This document shows positions 23,569 through 30,740 of a stretch of DNA of 37,792 nucleotides, piece after piece. This stretch comes from an uncultured Collinsella sp. (GTDB taxonomy: Bacteria > Actinomycetota > Coriobacteriia > Coriobacteriales > Coriobacteriaceae), in NCBI GenBank assembly GCA_902494565.1, contig CABUTN010000017.1:1-37792 (forward strand), read 5' to 3'. The position numbers and the translations under genes were made by a program. The notes under the pieces were generated by a model. That model had not been told where the DNA came from and did no database searches. It saw nothing but the letters and a program-made list of their open reading frames with translations. The first letter of the stretch is position 1, and each line of letters begins with the position of its first letter.

Positions 23569-24858
23569 CTAGCGAATGTTGTAGAACGCAGACTTGCCGG
23601 CGTAGCGCGCGCTGCCCTCGAGCTCGTCCTCGATACGGATGAGCTGGTTGTACTTGGCGATACGGTCGCTGCGGCACGGGGCGCCCGACTTGATCTGGCC
23701 GGCGTTGACACCCACGACCAGGTCGGCGATCGTGGAGTCCTCGGTCTCGCCGGAGCGGTGGCTCACGATGCAAGCATAGCCGGCCTCCTTGGCGGTTTCG
23801 ATGGCCTCGAGCGACTCGGTGAGCGTGCCGATCTGGTTGACCTTGACCAGGATCGCGTTGGCGGCACCCAGCTCGATGCCCTTCTTGAGGCGCTCGGTGT
23901 TGGTGACGAACAGGTCGTCGCCCACCAGCTGCACCTTGTTGCCAATGCGACGGGTAAGCTCGACCCAGCCGTCCCAGTCCTCCTCGGCCATGCCGTCCTC
24001 GATGGAAATGATGGGATAGGTGTCGACGAGCTTCTCCCAGTAATCAACCATCTGGGCGCTCGTGTACTCCACGCCCTCGCCCTTGAGCTCGTACATGCCG
24101 GTCTCGGCGTTGTAGAACTCGGTCGAGGCCGGGTCCATGGCGTACATGAAGTCGACGCCGGGCTTAAAGCCGGCCTTCTCCACGGCCTTGGTGATGTACT
24201 CGAACGGCTCGGCATTGGTCTTAAGGTTGGGGGCAAAGCCGCCCTCGTCGCCCACGCCGCCGCCCAGGCCGGCCTCGTGCAGCACGCCCTTGAGGGTGTG
24301 GTAGACCTCGGCGCACCAACGCAGGCCCTCGGCAAAGCTCGGGGCGCCCACCGGCATGATCATGAACTCCTGGAAGTCGACGTTGTTGTCGGCATGCACG
24401 CCGCCGTTGAGGATGTTCATCATGGGCGTGGGCAGCAGATGAGCGTTGACGCCGCCCAGGTACTGGTACAGCGACAGGCCCGCCGACTCGGCAGCGGCGC
24501 GGGCGACGGCCAGCGACACGCCCAGGATGGCGTTGGCACCGAGCTTGGTCTTGTTGGGGGTACCGTCCGCGGCAATCAGCGCGGCATCGACGGCGCGCTG
24601 GTCGAAGGCGTCGAGGCCCACGACGGCGTTAGCGCACTCGTTGTTGACGTGCTCGACGGCCTGCGAAACGCCCTTGCCCAGGTAGCGGCCCTTGTCGCCA
24701 TCGCGCAGCTCGCAGGCCTCAAAGGCGCCGGTCGAAGCACCCGAAGGCACCATTGCGCGGCCAAAGCTGCCGTCCTCGAGCACGACCTCGACCTCGACGG
24801 TGGGATTGCCGCGGCTGTCGAGCACCTCGCGACCGTAGACGTCCAAAATATCGCTCAT
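23569..24858 (-). CDS. eno: Enolase
   Basis: Interconverts 2-phosphoglycerate and phosphoenolpyruvate in glycolysis; a cytoplasmic magnesium enzyme. The 429 residues match normal length. Visible motifs: VLDSRGNPTVEVEV at the N-terminus, SGASTGAFEACELRDGD, LNGGVHADNNVDFQEFMI (catalytic His and Glu, about 150-166), GDEGGFAPN near 203, SIEDGMAEEDW (metal Glu), VGDDLFVTN (metal Asp), LVKVNQIGTLTE (catalytic Lys), and SHRSGETED (signature Ser-His-Arg-Ser). The ATG has AGGGAGAC 4 nt upstream. It has its own promoter region and terminator. Confidence 0.98.
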   Translation of the reverse strand: MSDILDVYGREVLDSRGNPTVEVEVVLEDGSFGRAMVPSGASTGAFEACELRDGDKGRYLGKGVSQAVEHVNNECANAVVGLDAFDQRAVDAALIAADGTPNKTKLGANAILGVSLAVARAAAESAGLSLYQYLGGVNAHLLPTPMMNILNGGVHADNNVDFQEFMIMPVGAPSFAEGLRWCAEVYHTLKGVLHEAGLGGGVGDEGGFAPNLKTNAEPFEYITKAVEKAGFKPGVDFMYAMDPASTEFYNAETGMYELKGEGVEYTSAQMVDYWEKLVDTYPIISIEDGMAEEDWDGWVELTRRIGNKVQLVGDDLFVTNTERLKKGIELGAANAILVKVNQIGTLTESLEAIETAKEAGYACIVSHRSGETEDSTIADLVVGVNAGQIKSGAPCRSDRIAKYNQLIRIEDELEGSARYAGKSAFYNIR

Positions 24859-24931
24859 GTTGTCTCCCTCTCACTTGGAAACGTAGTGGATGCAAGCGAC
24901 CGGCTGACCGTGCACCGTCGGTGCGCCTCCG

Positions 24932-24976
24932 TAAGTTAGCCATGTCGCACTTTTTGCATTATGCCCTAAGTTAGCC
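24932..24976. repeat. 10-bp direct repeat upstream of eno
   Basis: TAAGTTAGCC occurs at 24932-24941 and 24967-24976, with a possible minus-strand -10 box CATAAT (24958-24963) between. The 35-bp phasing around a promoter element suggests a regulator site; this rests on position only. Confidence 0.35.
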
Positions 24977-25006
24977 GAGGGATACACTTGATTTTCGAAA
25001 AATTTA

Positions 25007-25043
25007 GCGGGAACGATGAGGCATGTCAGCCCGTCGTTCCCGC
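25007..25043 (-). terminator. Rho-independent terminator of the mazG operon
   Basis: GCGGGAACGA (25007-25016) and TCGTTCCCGC (25034-25043) form a perfect 10-bp stem 5 nt after the mazG stop. The minus strand continues TAAATTTTTCG. Confidence 0.82.
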
Positions 25044-25047
25044 AGTC

Positions 25048-25908
25048 TTACTCCTCCGCCTTTGCGGCATCCCACAGGTCGTTGAGGCCGTGGGTCGAGA
25101 GCTCGGCCAGATCCACGTGGGCATCGGCCGCCATCTGCTCCATCGCAGCCCAGCGACGGCGAAACTTGGCCGTGCTGGCGCGCAGGGCGCTCTCGGCGTC
25201 GATACCCTCCTTGCGCGCGACGTTGACCAGGGCAAAGAGCAGATCGCCAAACTCCATCTCGCGCTCGGGCGTTCCAGGGGCCTCGGCCTCAAACTCGGCA
25301 CGCTCCTCGGCAACCTCGTCCCACACGTCCTGGACCGTCTCCCACTCAAAGCCCACGGCAGCCGCCTTGCGCGACACCTTCTGAGCCTGCATCAGTGCCG
25401 GCAGATGCGTGGGCACGCCGTCGAGCAGACCCTCGGGCGCGGCCTCGCCCGCCGCCACGGCCTTGTCCTTGGCGGCTTTCTCGGCAAGCTTGACCTCGTC
25501 CCAGATCTTGAGTACCTCGTCGGAACTGTCAGCATCTACATCGCCAAACACGTGCGGGTGGCGACGGATGAGCTTGGCGTCGATATCACGCGCCACGTCG
25601 GCCAGCGTAAACTCGCCGGCGTCCGCCGCGATCTGCGCATGCAGCACGACCTGCATGAGCACGTCGCCCAGCTCCTCGCGTAGGTGAACCGCGTCGTCCG
25701 CCTCGATGCAGTCGAGCGCCTCGTAGGCCTCCTCGATCATGTTCTTGCCAATGCTGCGGTGCGTCTGCTCACGGTCCCACGGGCAGCCATCGGGCTGACG
25801 CAGACGCCAGATGGTCTGCACCAGATGCTGCAGCTCGGTCGACGCGTCTACCAGCGTGGACAGATCGCGCGAGCCCTCGGCATTTTGCTGAGCCATGTGC
25901 TGCGCCAT
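25048..25908 (-). CDS. mazG: Nucleoside triphosphate pyrophosphohydrolase MazG
   Basis: House-cleaning enzyme that hydrolyses (d)NTPs to monophosphates and pyrophosphate; in some bacteria it lowers ppGpp. Product of 286 residues with the usual two MazG domains. The first has IWRLRQPDGCPWDREQTHRS and EEAYEALDCIE ... LREELGDVLMQVVLHA with the metal-binding Glu/Asp pattern; the second has ERAEFEAEA ... MEFGDLLFALVNVAR, also retaining EExxD-like residues. RRHPHVFGDV lies between. The ATG follows AGGAGGAG. The stop of the phosphodiesterase gene is 2 bp upstream, so the genes form an operon, with eno next downstream after a terminator. Confidence 0.94.
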   Translation of the reverse strand: MAQHMAQQNAEGSRDLSTLVDASTELQHLVQTIWRLRQPDGCPWDREQTHRSIGKNMIEEAYEALDCIEADDAVHLREELGDVLMQVVLHAQIAADAGEFTLADVARDIDAKLIRRHPHVFGDVDADSSDEVLKIWDEVKLAEKAAKDKAVAAGEAAPEGLLDGVPTHLPALMQAQKVSRKAAAVGFEWETVQDVWDEVAEERAEFEAEAPGTPEREMEFGDLLFALVNVARKEGIDAESALRASTAKFRRRWAAMEQMAADAHVDLAELSTHGLNDLWDAAKAEE

Positions 25909-25910
25909 GG

Positions 25911-26459
25911 CTACTCCTCCTCCATGACCACGTGGCGGAACGCGCCGCCCTCGTAGATGCCGTAGCTGTGCGAGCCGTCCTTGGGGATGCTCACGCTACC
26001 GGGGTTGAAGAGCCACAGGCCCGGGTGCGCGGCGCTTTCCTCGTTGACCTTGATGTGCGTATGGCCGTAGACGAGCGCGGAGCCCTCGGGCAACGCGGGC
26101 GCGTGGTCGACGCTGTTGTGCATGCCGGCGCCAAAGACGTGGCCGTGCGTCAGGAACAGCTCGCGGCCGGTCTCGTCGAAAAGCGTGGCGTAGTCGGCCA
26201 TGACGGGAAAGTCGAGGACCATCTGGTCGACCTCGGCGTCGCAGTTGCCGCGCACCGCGATGATGCGGTCGGCCAGGGCGTTGAGCAGCGGGATTACGCG
26301 CTTGGGGGCGTAATCACGCGGCAGGTCGTTGCGTGGACCGTGGTAGAGCAGGTCGCCCAGCAGCACGATGCGGTCGGGCTGCTCGGACTCGATGGCGGCG
26401 ACCAGGCGCTCGGCCCAGTATGCCGAGCCGTGGATGTCGGAGGCGATGAGGTATTTCAT
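25911..26459 (-). CDS. yfcE: YfcE-type phosphodiesterase
   Basis: Manganese-dependent metallophosphodiesterase of 182 residues. Metal-binding motifs in order: IASDIHGSA, LLGDLLYHGPRN, VRGNCDAEVD, LTHGHVFG and YGHTHIK, ending with the family's FNPGSVSIPKDG. E. coli YfcE acts on simple phosphodiesters; its physiological substrate is not known. AAAGGAT lies 7 nt before the ATG. It is the middle gene of larC2-yfcE-mazG. Confidence 0.92.
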   Translation of the reverse strand: MKYLIASDIHGSAYWAERLVAAIESEQPDRIVLLGDLLYHGPRNDLPRDYAPKRVIPLLNALADRIIAVRGNCDAEVDQMVLDFPVMADYATLFDETGRELFLTHGHVFGAGMHNSVDHAPALPEGSALVYGHTHIKVNEESAAHPGLWLFNPGSVSIPKDGSHSYGIYEGGAFRHVVMEEE

Positions 26460-26519
26460 GGGGAGATCCTTTCGAATGGGGTTGATATGGCTGGGCGCAG
26501 GATGTCGCCACCAGCCGCG

Positions 26520-27005
26520 TTATTCAAATCGCAGCGCCGCGCTCTGGGCCGTCTGCATCACGCGCTGGAGCGGCACGTCGTGCTCGCGGGCAAGACGGGC
26601 GCAGTCCTCGTACTCGGGCGCCGCGCGCTCGCTGCCGTCGGGCAGGGTGGCCACCTTGACGGACACCTCGCCCCATGGCGTCGTCACCTGCTCAAAGCGG
26701 CGTGGCAGGCAAACGCGCTCCATAACCTGGCGACGAATGCCGTTGGTCGTGGTTTCCAAAAAGATGATCGTCTGCAGGCGCTCGATATCCTCGTGGGCGC
26801 AGATTACCTGCAGCTGCCAGCCGGGACGGCCTTTCTTGCAGTAGAGGGGCAGCCAGTGCACCTCGCGCGCACCCGCCTCGCGCAGGCGGTCGGCGGCGTA
26901 GGCAAGCACCTCGGGCGACGCATCGTCGATGTCGCATTCCAGCTTGACGATGGTCTCGGGCGCATCGGTCTCGCGAGACAGCGGAGATTTGCTATCGCAT
27001 GGCAT
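26520..27005 (-). CDS. larC: Stand-alone LarC C-terminal domain (LarC2-like)
   Basis: The 161 residues match the C-terminal part of LarC, which inserts nickel in the pyridinium dithiocarboxylate (NPN) cofactor of lactate racemase. Recognised: LECDIDDASPEVLAYAADRL, KKGRPGWQLQVIC, FLETTTNGIRRQVMERVCLPR, and EYEDCARLAREHDVPLQRV near the C-terminus. The N-terminal LarC1 domain is not present in any frame upstream. In Lactobacillus the two parts are joined by a programmed frameshift; here the second part has its own ATG (27005) with AAAGGAG 9 nt upstream. No larA, larB or larE is nearby. It may be an independent protein or the remnant of a larger gene. It heads the yfcE-mazG operon, 60 bp upstream. 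Confidence 0.85.
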   Translation of the reverse strand: MPCDSKSPLSRETDAPETIVKLECDIDDASPEVLAYAADRLREAGAREVHWLPLYCKKGRPGWQLQVICAHEDIERLQTIIFLETTTNGIRRQVMERVCLPRRFEQVTTPWGEVSVKVATLPDGSERAAPEYEDCARLAREHDVPLQRVMQTAQSAALRFE

Positions 27006-27139
27006 ACGGTCCGGCTCCTTTCCGCACGGGCTCGTTTTGTTCATCCAAACGCTAGCACATCGCGGGCGATGTGGATGTGACGGAGCGCGATGAGCGCGAT
27101 TTTCCTTGTTCGCAAGAAACCGACGCTCCACCGCCTCAG

Positions 27140-27209
27140 TCAAACATGCACATCAGCCTCCAAACATGTCATTTTTTGCAGCTTTTGGAGGCTGATGTGC
27201 ATGTTTTGA
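27140..27209. repeat. Perfect 23-bp inverted repeat in a divergent promoter region
   Basis: 27142-27164 and 27184-27206 are perfect inverted copies separated by 19 T-rich bases, and further pairing is possible outside. It lies in the 338-bp gap between divergently transcribed larC2 and the PHP phosphatase. Neither strand has a T-run after the stem, so it is not an ordinary terminator. AAACATG occurs three times in or near the arms. Apart from this the gap holds only the start sites of the two genes and a -10-like TACAAT at 27306-27311. Confidence 0.8.
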
Positions 27210-27343
27210 CGCGGGGCCGATGCCGCGTGGCGACCCTCGCACGCAACCCACCTTTCCAATCGATTTCGACCCCCGGCGTGCCCGGCGTGTTGAGAGCTAC
27301 GCCATTACAATGAAGCGGATTCGCTTGACGCAAAGGAGCCGCC

Positions 27344-28255
27344 ATGTCTGCTTGCCCGCTGGTCGATTGCCACACCCACACCTCATTTTCGGACGGGCAT
27401 GCCTCGTTTGAGGACAACGTCCGTGCCGCTGCCGCGGCCGGGTGCCGTGCCATGGTCTCGACCGACCATCTCACCCTGCCCGCCAGCATGGACGCCAACT
27501 GCGAAGTGCAGGTTACTGAGGGCGACCTGCTGGCACATCGTCTGGCTTTTGAGGATGCCCGCAAGCTTGCCGCGCAGATCGCGTCGGAGCTCGAGCTTAT
27601 CTATGGCTTTGAATGCGATTGGTACGAGGGCTGCGAGCCTTTGGTTGAGCGCTGGTCCCAGGGCGCCGTCGTGCGCCTGGGCAGTGTGCATTGGATTGGC
27701 AACCCAGGCGATATCATGGCCGGCGCCGCGGGTACGGCGGGAACGGAAAACGTCGCTCGTCCCGATACACCCGATTCGCGCTGCGGTTGGATCGACGATG
27801 ATAGCGACCTGCATGTTTGGGAAAACTTAGGCGTGCACGGCGTGTGGGAGCGCTATGCCGATGACTGGTGCCGCGCCTGCGAGAGCCCGCTCAACTTTGA
27901 TGTAATGGCTCACCCCGACCTGGTCATGCGCTTTTCGAAAGAGGGCTTTGCGCCCGGCTTTGACCCCGCGCCGTTCTGGGGGCAGATGGCAGAGTGTGCA
28001 CACGACACGGGCCGCCGCGTTGAGGTCTCGACCGCCGCGCCGCGCAAGGGACTCGACGACTACTATCCCGCGACCGGGTTGTTGCGTTGCTTCGCCCACG
28101 CCGAGGTGCCGATCACTTTTGGCTCGGACGCACACCGCGCCTGCGACATCTGCTGGAACATCCGCGAGGCCCAGGCCCACGCCTACGACTGCGGTTATCG
28201 AACCTTCGACATCCCCCACGCCACCGGCGAATGGGAATCCACGCCCCTCGCCTAG
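27344..28255 (+). CDS. hisK: PHP-family phosphatase, probable histidinol-phosphatase (HisK type)
   Basis: Metal-dependent phosphatase of 303 residues. PHP motifs: DCHTHTSFSDG at the N-terminus, VSTDHLTLP, FECDWYEG, LGSVHWIG, DVMAHPDLVMRF and ITFGSDAHRA, which supply the trinuclear metal site. HisK-type PHP enzymes convert histidinol phosphate to histidinol. The adjacent his operon encodes every other step and its HisB is the monofunctional dehydratase, so this gene is the best candidate for the missing reaction; that is inference, as PHP proteins also include other phosphatases. AAAGGAG lies 6 nt before the ATG. It is convergent with hisE, and the gap holds two palindromic repeats. Confidence 0.82.
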   Translation: MSACPLVDCHTHTSFSDGHASFEDNVRAAAAAGCRAMVSTDHLTLPASMDANCEVQVTEGDLLAHRLAFEDARKLAAQIASELELIYGFECDWYEGCEPLVERWSQGAVVRLGSVHWIGNPGDIMAGAAGTAGTENVARPDTPDSRCGWIDDDSDLHVWENLGVHGVWERYADDWCRACESPLNFDVMAHPDLVMRFSKEGFAPGFDPAPFWGQMAECAHDTGRRVEVSTAAPRKGLDDYYPATGLLRCFAHAEVPITFGSDAHRACDICWNIREAQAHAYDCGYRTFDIPHATGEWESTPLA

Positions 28256-28267
28256 CCATCCCTTCAT

Positions 28268-28336
28268 AAGTTGCGGTGAAATAGGGATTGTTTTGCTTGA
28301 TGAAGCGCTTAAACAGTCCCTATTTCACCGCAACTT
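28268..28336. repeat. 69-bp palindromic repeat, copy 2 (TAAGTTGCGGTG family)
   Basis: AAGTTGCGGTGAAATAGGGA (28268-28287) and its inverted copy (28317-28336) are perfect over 20 bp; the interior adds TTGTTT/AAACAG and AAGCGCTT. The arms match those at 21510-21580 for about 17 bp. It lies 12 bp after the PHP gene stop and could act as its terminator. Confidence 0.88.
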
Positions 28337-28358
28337 CCATGACCCCGTTACACCAACA

Positions 28359-28379
28359 AAGACTGTCCCAAACGACTAG
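28359..28379 (-). repeat. REP-like repeat unit overlapping the hisE stop codon
   Basis: Read on the minus strand, CTAGTCGTTTGGGACAGTCT differs at one position from the unit at 10694-10714. It begins inside the hisE stop (28376-28378), so the last base of the gene and its 3' UTR are repeat-derived or share its sequence. Confidence 0.7.
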
Positions 28380-28693
28380 TGGCGGCGGGCGTTGAGCTCG
28401 CCAGCCAGTTCGTCGAGGGTGATGCCGTAGCGCTCGAGCGTCACGAGCAGGTGGTAAATCAGGTCGCCGGCCTCGTAGCGGATGTGGTCGTGATCGTTAT
28501 CCTTGCAGGCCATGATCACCTCGCTTGCCTCCTCGGCAAGCTTCTTGAGCAGCTCGTCCTCGACGTCGGTCAACAGACGCGCGGTATAGCTCTCCTGCGG
28601 CGATGCATCACGACGACCGTGAATCACCTCGGCGAGCCCCGTCAGCGTCTCACCGATATTTCCATCCTGAACGTTTGCGGTGCGCACACCCAT
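28376..28693 (-). CDS. hisE: Phosphoribosyl-ATP pyrophosphatase HisE
   Basis: Second step of histidine synthesis: removes pyrophosphate from phosphoribosyl-ATP. A MazG-like all-alpha protein of 105 residues, with KKLAEEASEVIMACKDND and YEAGDLIYHLLVTLERYGI carrying the Glu/Asp metal ligands. Full family length. AAAGGA lies 7 nt before the ATG. It is the last gene of the operon; HisE and HisI are separate proteins here, as in other actinobacteria and archaea. Confidence 0.95.
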   Translation of the reverse strand: MGVRTANVQDGNIGETLTGLAEVIHGRRDASPQESYTARLLTDVEDELLKKLAEEASEVIMACKDNDHDHIRYEAGDLIYHLLVTLERYGITLDELAGELNARRH

Positions 28694-28739
28694 AGTTCAA
28701 TCCTTTCTGGTTGGCCAAGCGCCTAGTCGAGCGCCCGTC

Positions 28740-29069
28740 CTACGCGAGTTTCTTAAAGAAGCAGGTACGGTTGCCGGTGTGGCAGGCCGGACCCGGCGAG
28801 TCGACCTTGACCAGCAGCGTATCGCTATCGCAGTCGGCCCAGAGCTCCTTGACCGCTTGCATATTGCCGCTCGTCGCGCCCTTGTTCCAGAGCTCCTGGC
28901 GACTACGGCTCCAAAACCACGTGGTGCCGGTCTTGAGCGTCAGCCCCACCGATTCCTCGTTCATCCAAGCAACCATAAGCACCTCGCCGGTGTCATATTG
29001 CTGAACCACACAAGGAATCAATCCTTTGGCGTCGTATTTAAGATCCGCTGGAGTAGTAATTTCTCTCAT
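28740..29069 (-). CDS. hisI: Phosphoribosyl-AMP cyclohydrolase HisI
   Basis: Third step: opens the adenine ring of phosphoribosyl-AMP. The 109 residues match the usual length of the monofunctional enzyme. Motifs: LIPCVVQQYDTGEVLMVAWMN, TTWFWSRSRQELWNKGATSG, and the zinc/magnesium-binding DCDSDTLLVKVD ... PACHTGNRTCFF. I start it at 29069, which gives the normal N-terminus; the open frame continues 44 codons upstream through a palindrome (29108-29201) and that part is not family sequence. Its ribosome-binding site (GGGGA) is weak. Confidence 0.94.
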   Translation of the reverse strand: MREITTPADLKYDAKGLIPCVVQQYDTGEVLMVAWMNEESVGLTLKTGTTWFWSRSRQELWNKGATSGNMQAVKELWADCDSDTLLVKVDSPGPACHTGNRTCFFKKLA

Positions 29070-29107
29070 TTCAATTCCCCAATTTAAACATCGCCGGTCG
29101 GCGAGGG

Positions 29108-29201
29108 TTGTCCAGGTGCCGCAGGTTGCCGCGAAAGAGGAGCGACGCGTACTTTGGTACGCGAGCGACGGTTTGAGCGGCAAGATGCGGTGCCTGGGCA
29201 A
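29108..29201. repeat. 94-bp imperfect palindrome inside the his operon
   Basis: Arms of 25 bp (29108-29132 with 29177-29201) pair with about four mismatches; a perfect central hairpin CGCGTAC-TTTG-GTACGCG sits at 29146-29163. It fills almost all of the 141-bp hisF-hisI gap, the largest gap in the operon downstream of hisD. It may be a repeat insertion or a processing or attenuation element. Confidence 0.7.
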
Positions 29202-29210
29202 GCCGCAGCG

Positions 29211-29993
29211 CTAGAAGTCCAACCTGACAGGGATGCCCTGTGACGCCATATACTCCTTCACCTGGCGAATGCTGAAGGTTCCAAAGTGAAAGACGCTCGC
29301 CGCCAGCACGGCGTCGGCCTCGCCCTCGATCACGCCCTCGGCAAAATGCTCGAGCGTGCCCACTCCGCCGCTCGCGATGACGGGAATCGGCACCGCGCGC
29401 GCCACGGCGCGGGTGAGCGCCAGGTCAAAGCCGGCCTTGGTGCCGTCGCGATCCATACTGGTCAGTAGGATTTCGCCGGCGCCGCGACGAGCCGCCTCCT
29501 CGGCCCACGCCACCGCGTCGATACCCGTGGCGTTGCGGCCTCCTGCGGTAAAGACTTCCCACTTGTCGGCACCAGATGCGCCGGGCAAACCGACGCGCTT
29601 GGCATCGATCGCCACGACCACAGCCTGGCTGCCAAACGCCGCGGCGGCCTGGCTGATCAACGACGAATCGCGCACGGCCGCCGAGTTGAGCGACACCTTG
29701 TCGGCACCAGCCGCCACCATGGTCCGCATGCCCGCCAAGTCGCGAAAGCCGCCGCCCACGGTATAGGGAATAGCGAGCTCCTCGGCTGCATGCGCCGCCA
29801 TCTCGATAGTCGTCGCACGGTTGTCGCTCGTGGCGGTAATGTCCAGGAAGACAACCTCGTCCGCACCCTCGCGGTCGTAGGCGCGCGCCAGCTCCACCGG
29901 ATCGCCCGCATCGCGCAAGCTCACAAAGTTGACGCCCTTGACCACACGGCCGTCCTTGACGTCCAGACAGGGAATCACGCGTTTGGTAAGCAT
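29211..29993 (-). CDS. hisF: Imidazole glycerol phosphate synthase, cyclase subunit HisF
   Basis: TIM-barrel subunit that uses ammonia from HisH to make imidazole glycerol phosphate and AICAR. The 260 residues have VIPCLDVKDGRVVKGVNF (catalytic Asp11-type), VVFLDITATSD, YTVGGGFRD, VVVAIDAKR (second catalytic Asp), EILLTSMDRDGTK and IPVIASGGVG. The last helix region is the normal end. AGGAG lies 6 nt before the ATG and 3 bp separate it from the hisA stop. Confidence 0.97.
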   Translation of the reverse strand: MLTKRVIPCLDVKDGRVVKGVNFVSLRDAGDPVELARAYDREGADEVVFLDITATSDNRATTIEMAAHAAEELAIPYTVGGGFRDLAGMRTMVAAGADKVSLNSAAVRDSSLISQAAAAFGSQAVVVAIDAKRVGLPGASGADKWEVFTAGGRNATGIDAVAWAEEAARRGAGEILLTSMDRDGTKAGFDLALTRAVARAVPIPVIASGGVGTLEHFAEGVIEGEADAVLAASVFHFGTFSIRQVKEYMASQGIPVRLDF

Positions 29994-29996
29994 GGG

Positions 29997-30740
29997 CTAC
30001 TCCTCCCCTCGGGCGGCGGCCAGCGCCTGGGCCAGCGTAAAGTTGCCCTCGTAGAGCGCGCGACCGGTAATAGCACCTTCAATCGCGCCCTCACCCACTG
30101 CGGCCAGCGCACGGATGTCGTCGAGCGTCGAGATGCCACCCGATGCCACGACGGGAAAGCCCGCGACCTCGGCCACATGGCGATACGCCGCCACATCGAT
30201 GCCCGTCTGCATGCCGTCGCGCGCGATGTCGGTGTAGACCAGGTGCTTAAAACCCAGCCCGGTGAGCTGTGCCACGGCATCGTCGAGTGCCACGCCCGCG
30301 CCATCACGCCAGCCGTTCACCTTGACCTGGCCGTCGCGGGCGGCAATGTCAGCCACCAACAGCTCGCCAAAGTCTTCGGCCGCCACCTCGGCGAAACCCG
30401 GCTCGGTCACCAGCACGGTGCCCAGTGCGATGCGGCGTGCGCCGTAGCCTGCCAACTCGTCGATGCGCGCGAGCGAGCGGACGCCGCCGCCCACGTCCAC
30501 AGACAGACCATCGACGCCGCAGATAGCCTTAATCGCCACCGAATTAGCAGCGCATGTGTCCTCGTCCTCGCCAAAGGCAGCGGACAGGTCGACGACATGC
30601 ACCCAGCCTGCGCTCTGTTCGGCAAACGAGCGGGCGACGGCCACAGGGTCGTCGGAATATACCTTGCAGCGGCTGCGGTCGCCGCGCTCCAGGCGCACGA
30701 CCTTGCCGCCGATCAGATCGATTGCGGGAAACAGGATCAT
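29997..30740 (-). CDS. hisA: ProFAR isomerase HisA
   Basis: TIM-barrel isomerase that opens the ribose of ProFAR to PRFAR. The 247 residues start MILFPAIDLIGGKVVRL and include VHVVDLSAAFGE, VDVGGGVRSL, LVYTDIARDGMQTG and VVASGGISTLDD, the two phosphate-binding halves. In actinobacteria HisA is often the bifunctional PriA, which also serves tryptophan synthesis; I cannot decide this by eye. Start codon overlaps the hisH stop (ATGA). Confidence 0.95.
   Translation of the reverse strand: MILFPAIDLIGGKVVRLERGDRSRCKVYSDDPVAVARSFAEQSAGWVHVVDLSAAFGEDEDTCAANSVAIKAICGVDGLSVDVGGGVRSLARIDELAGYGARRIALGTVLVTEPGFAEVAAEDFGELLVADIAARDGQVKVNGWRDGAGVALDDAVAQLTGLGFKHLVYTDIARDGMQTGIDVAAYRHVAEVAGFPVVASGGISTLDDIRALAAVGEGAIEGAITGRALYEGNFTLAQALAAARGEE

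Noticed and set aside
26520..27143. Programmed frameshift making full-length LarC
   Set aside because: No LarC1-like sequence in any frame upstream of 27005. The longer open frame to 27143 is not LarC sequence and covers a hairpin arm.
28260..28380. Short gene between the PHP gene and hisE
   Set aside because: The whole interval is taken by two repeat elements; no start with a ribosome-binding site.
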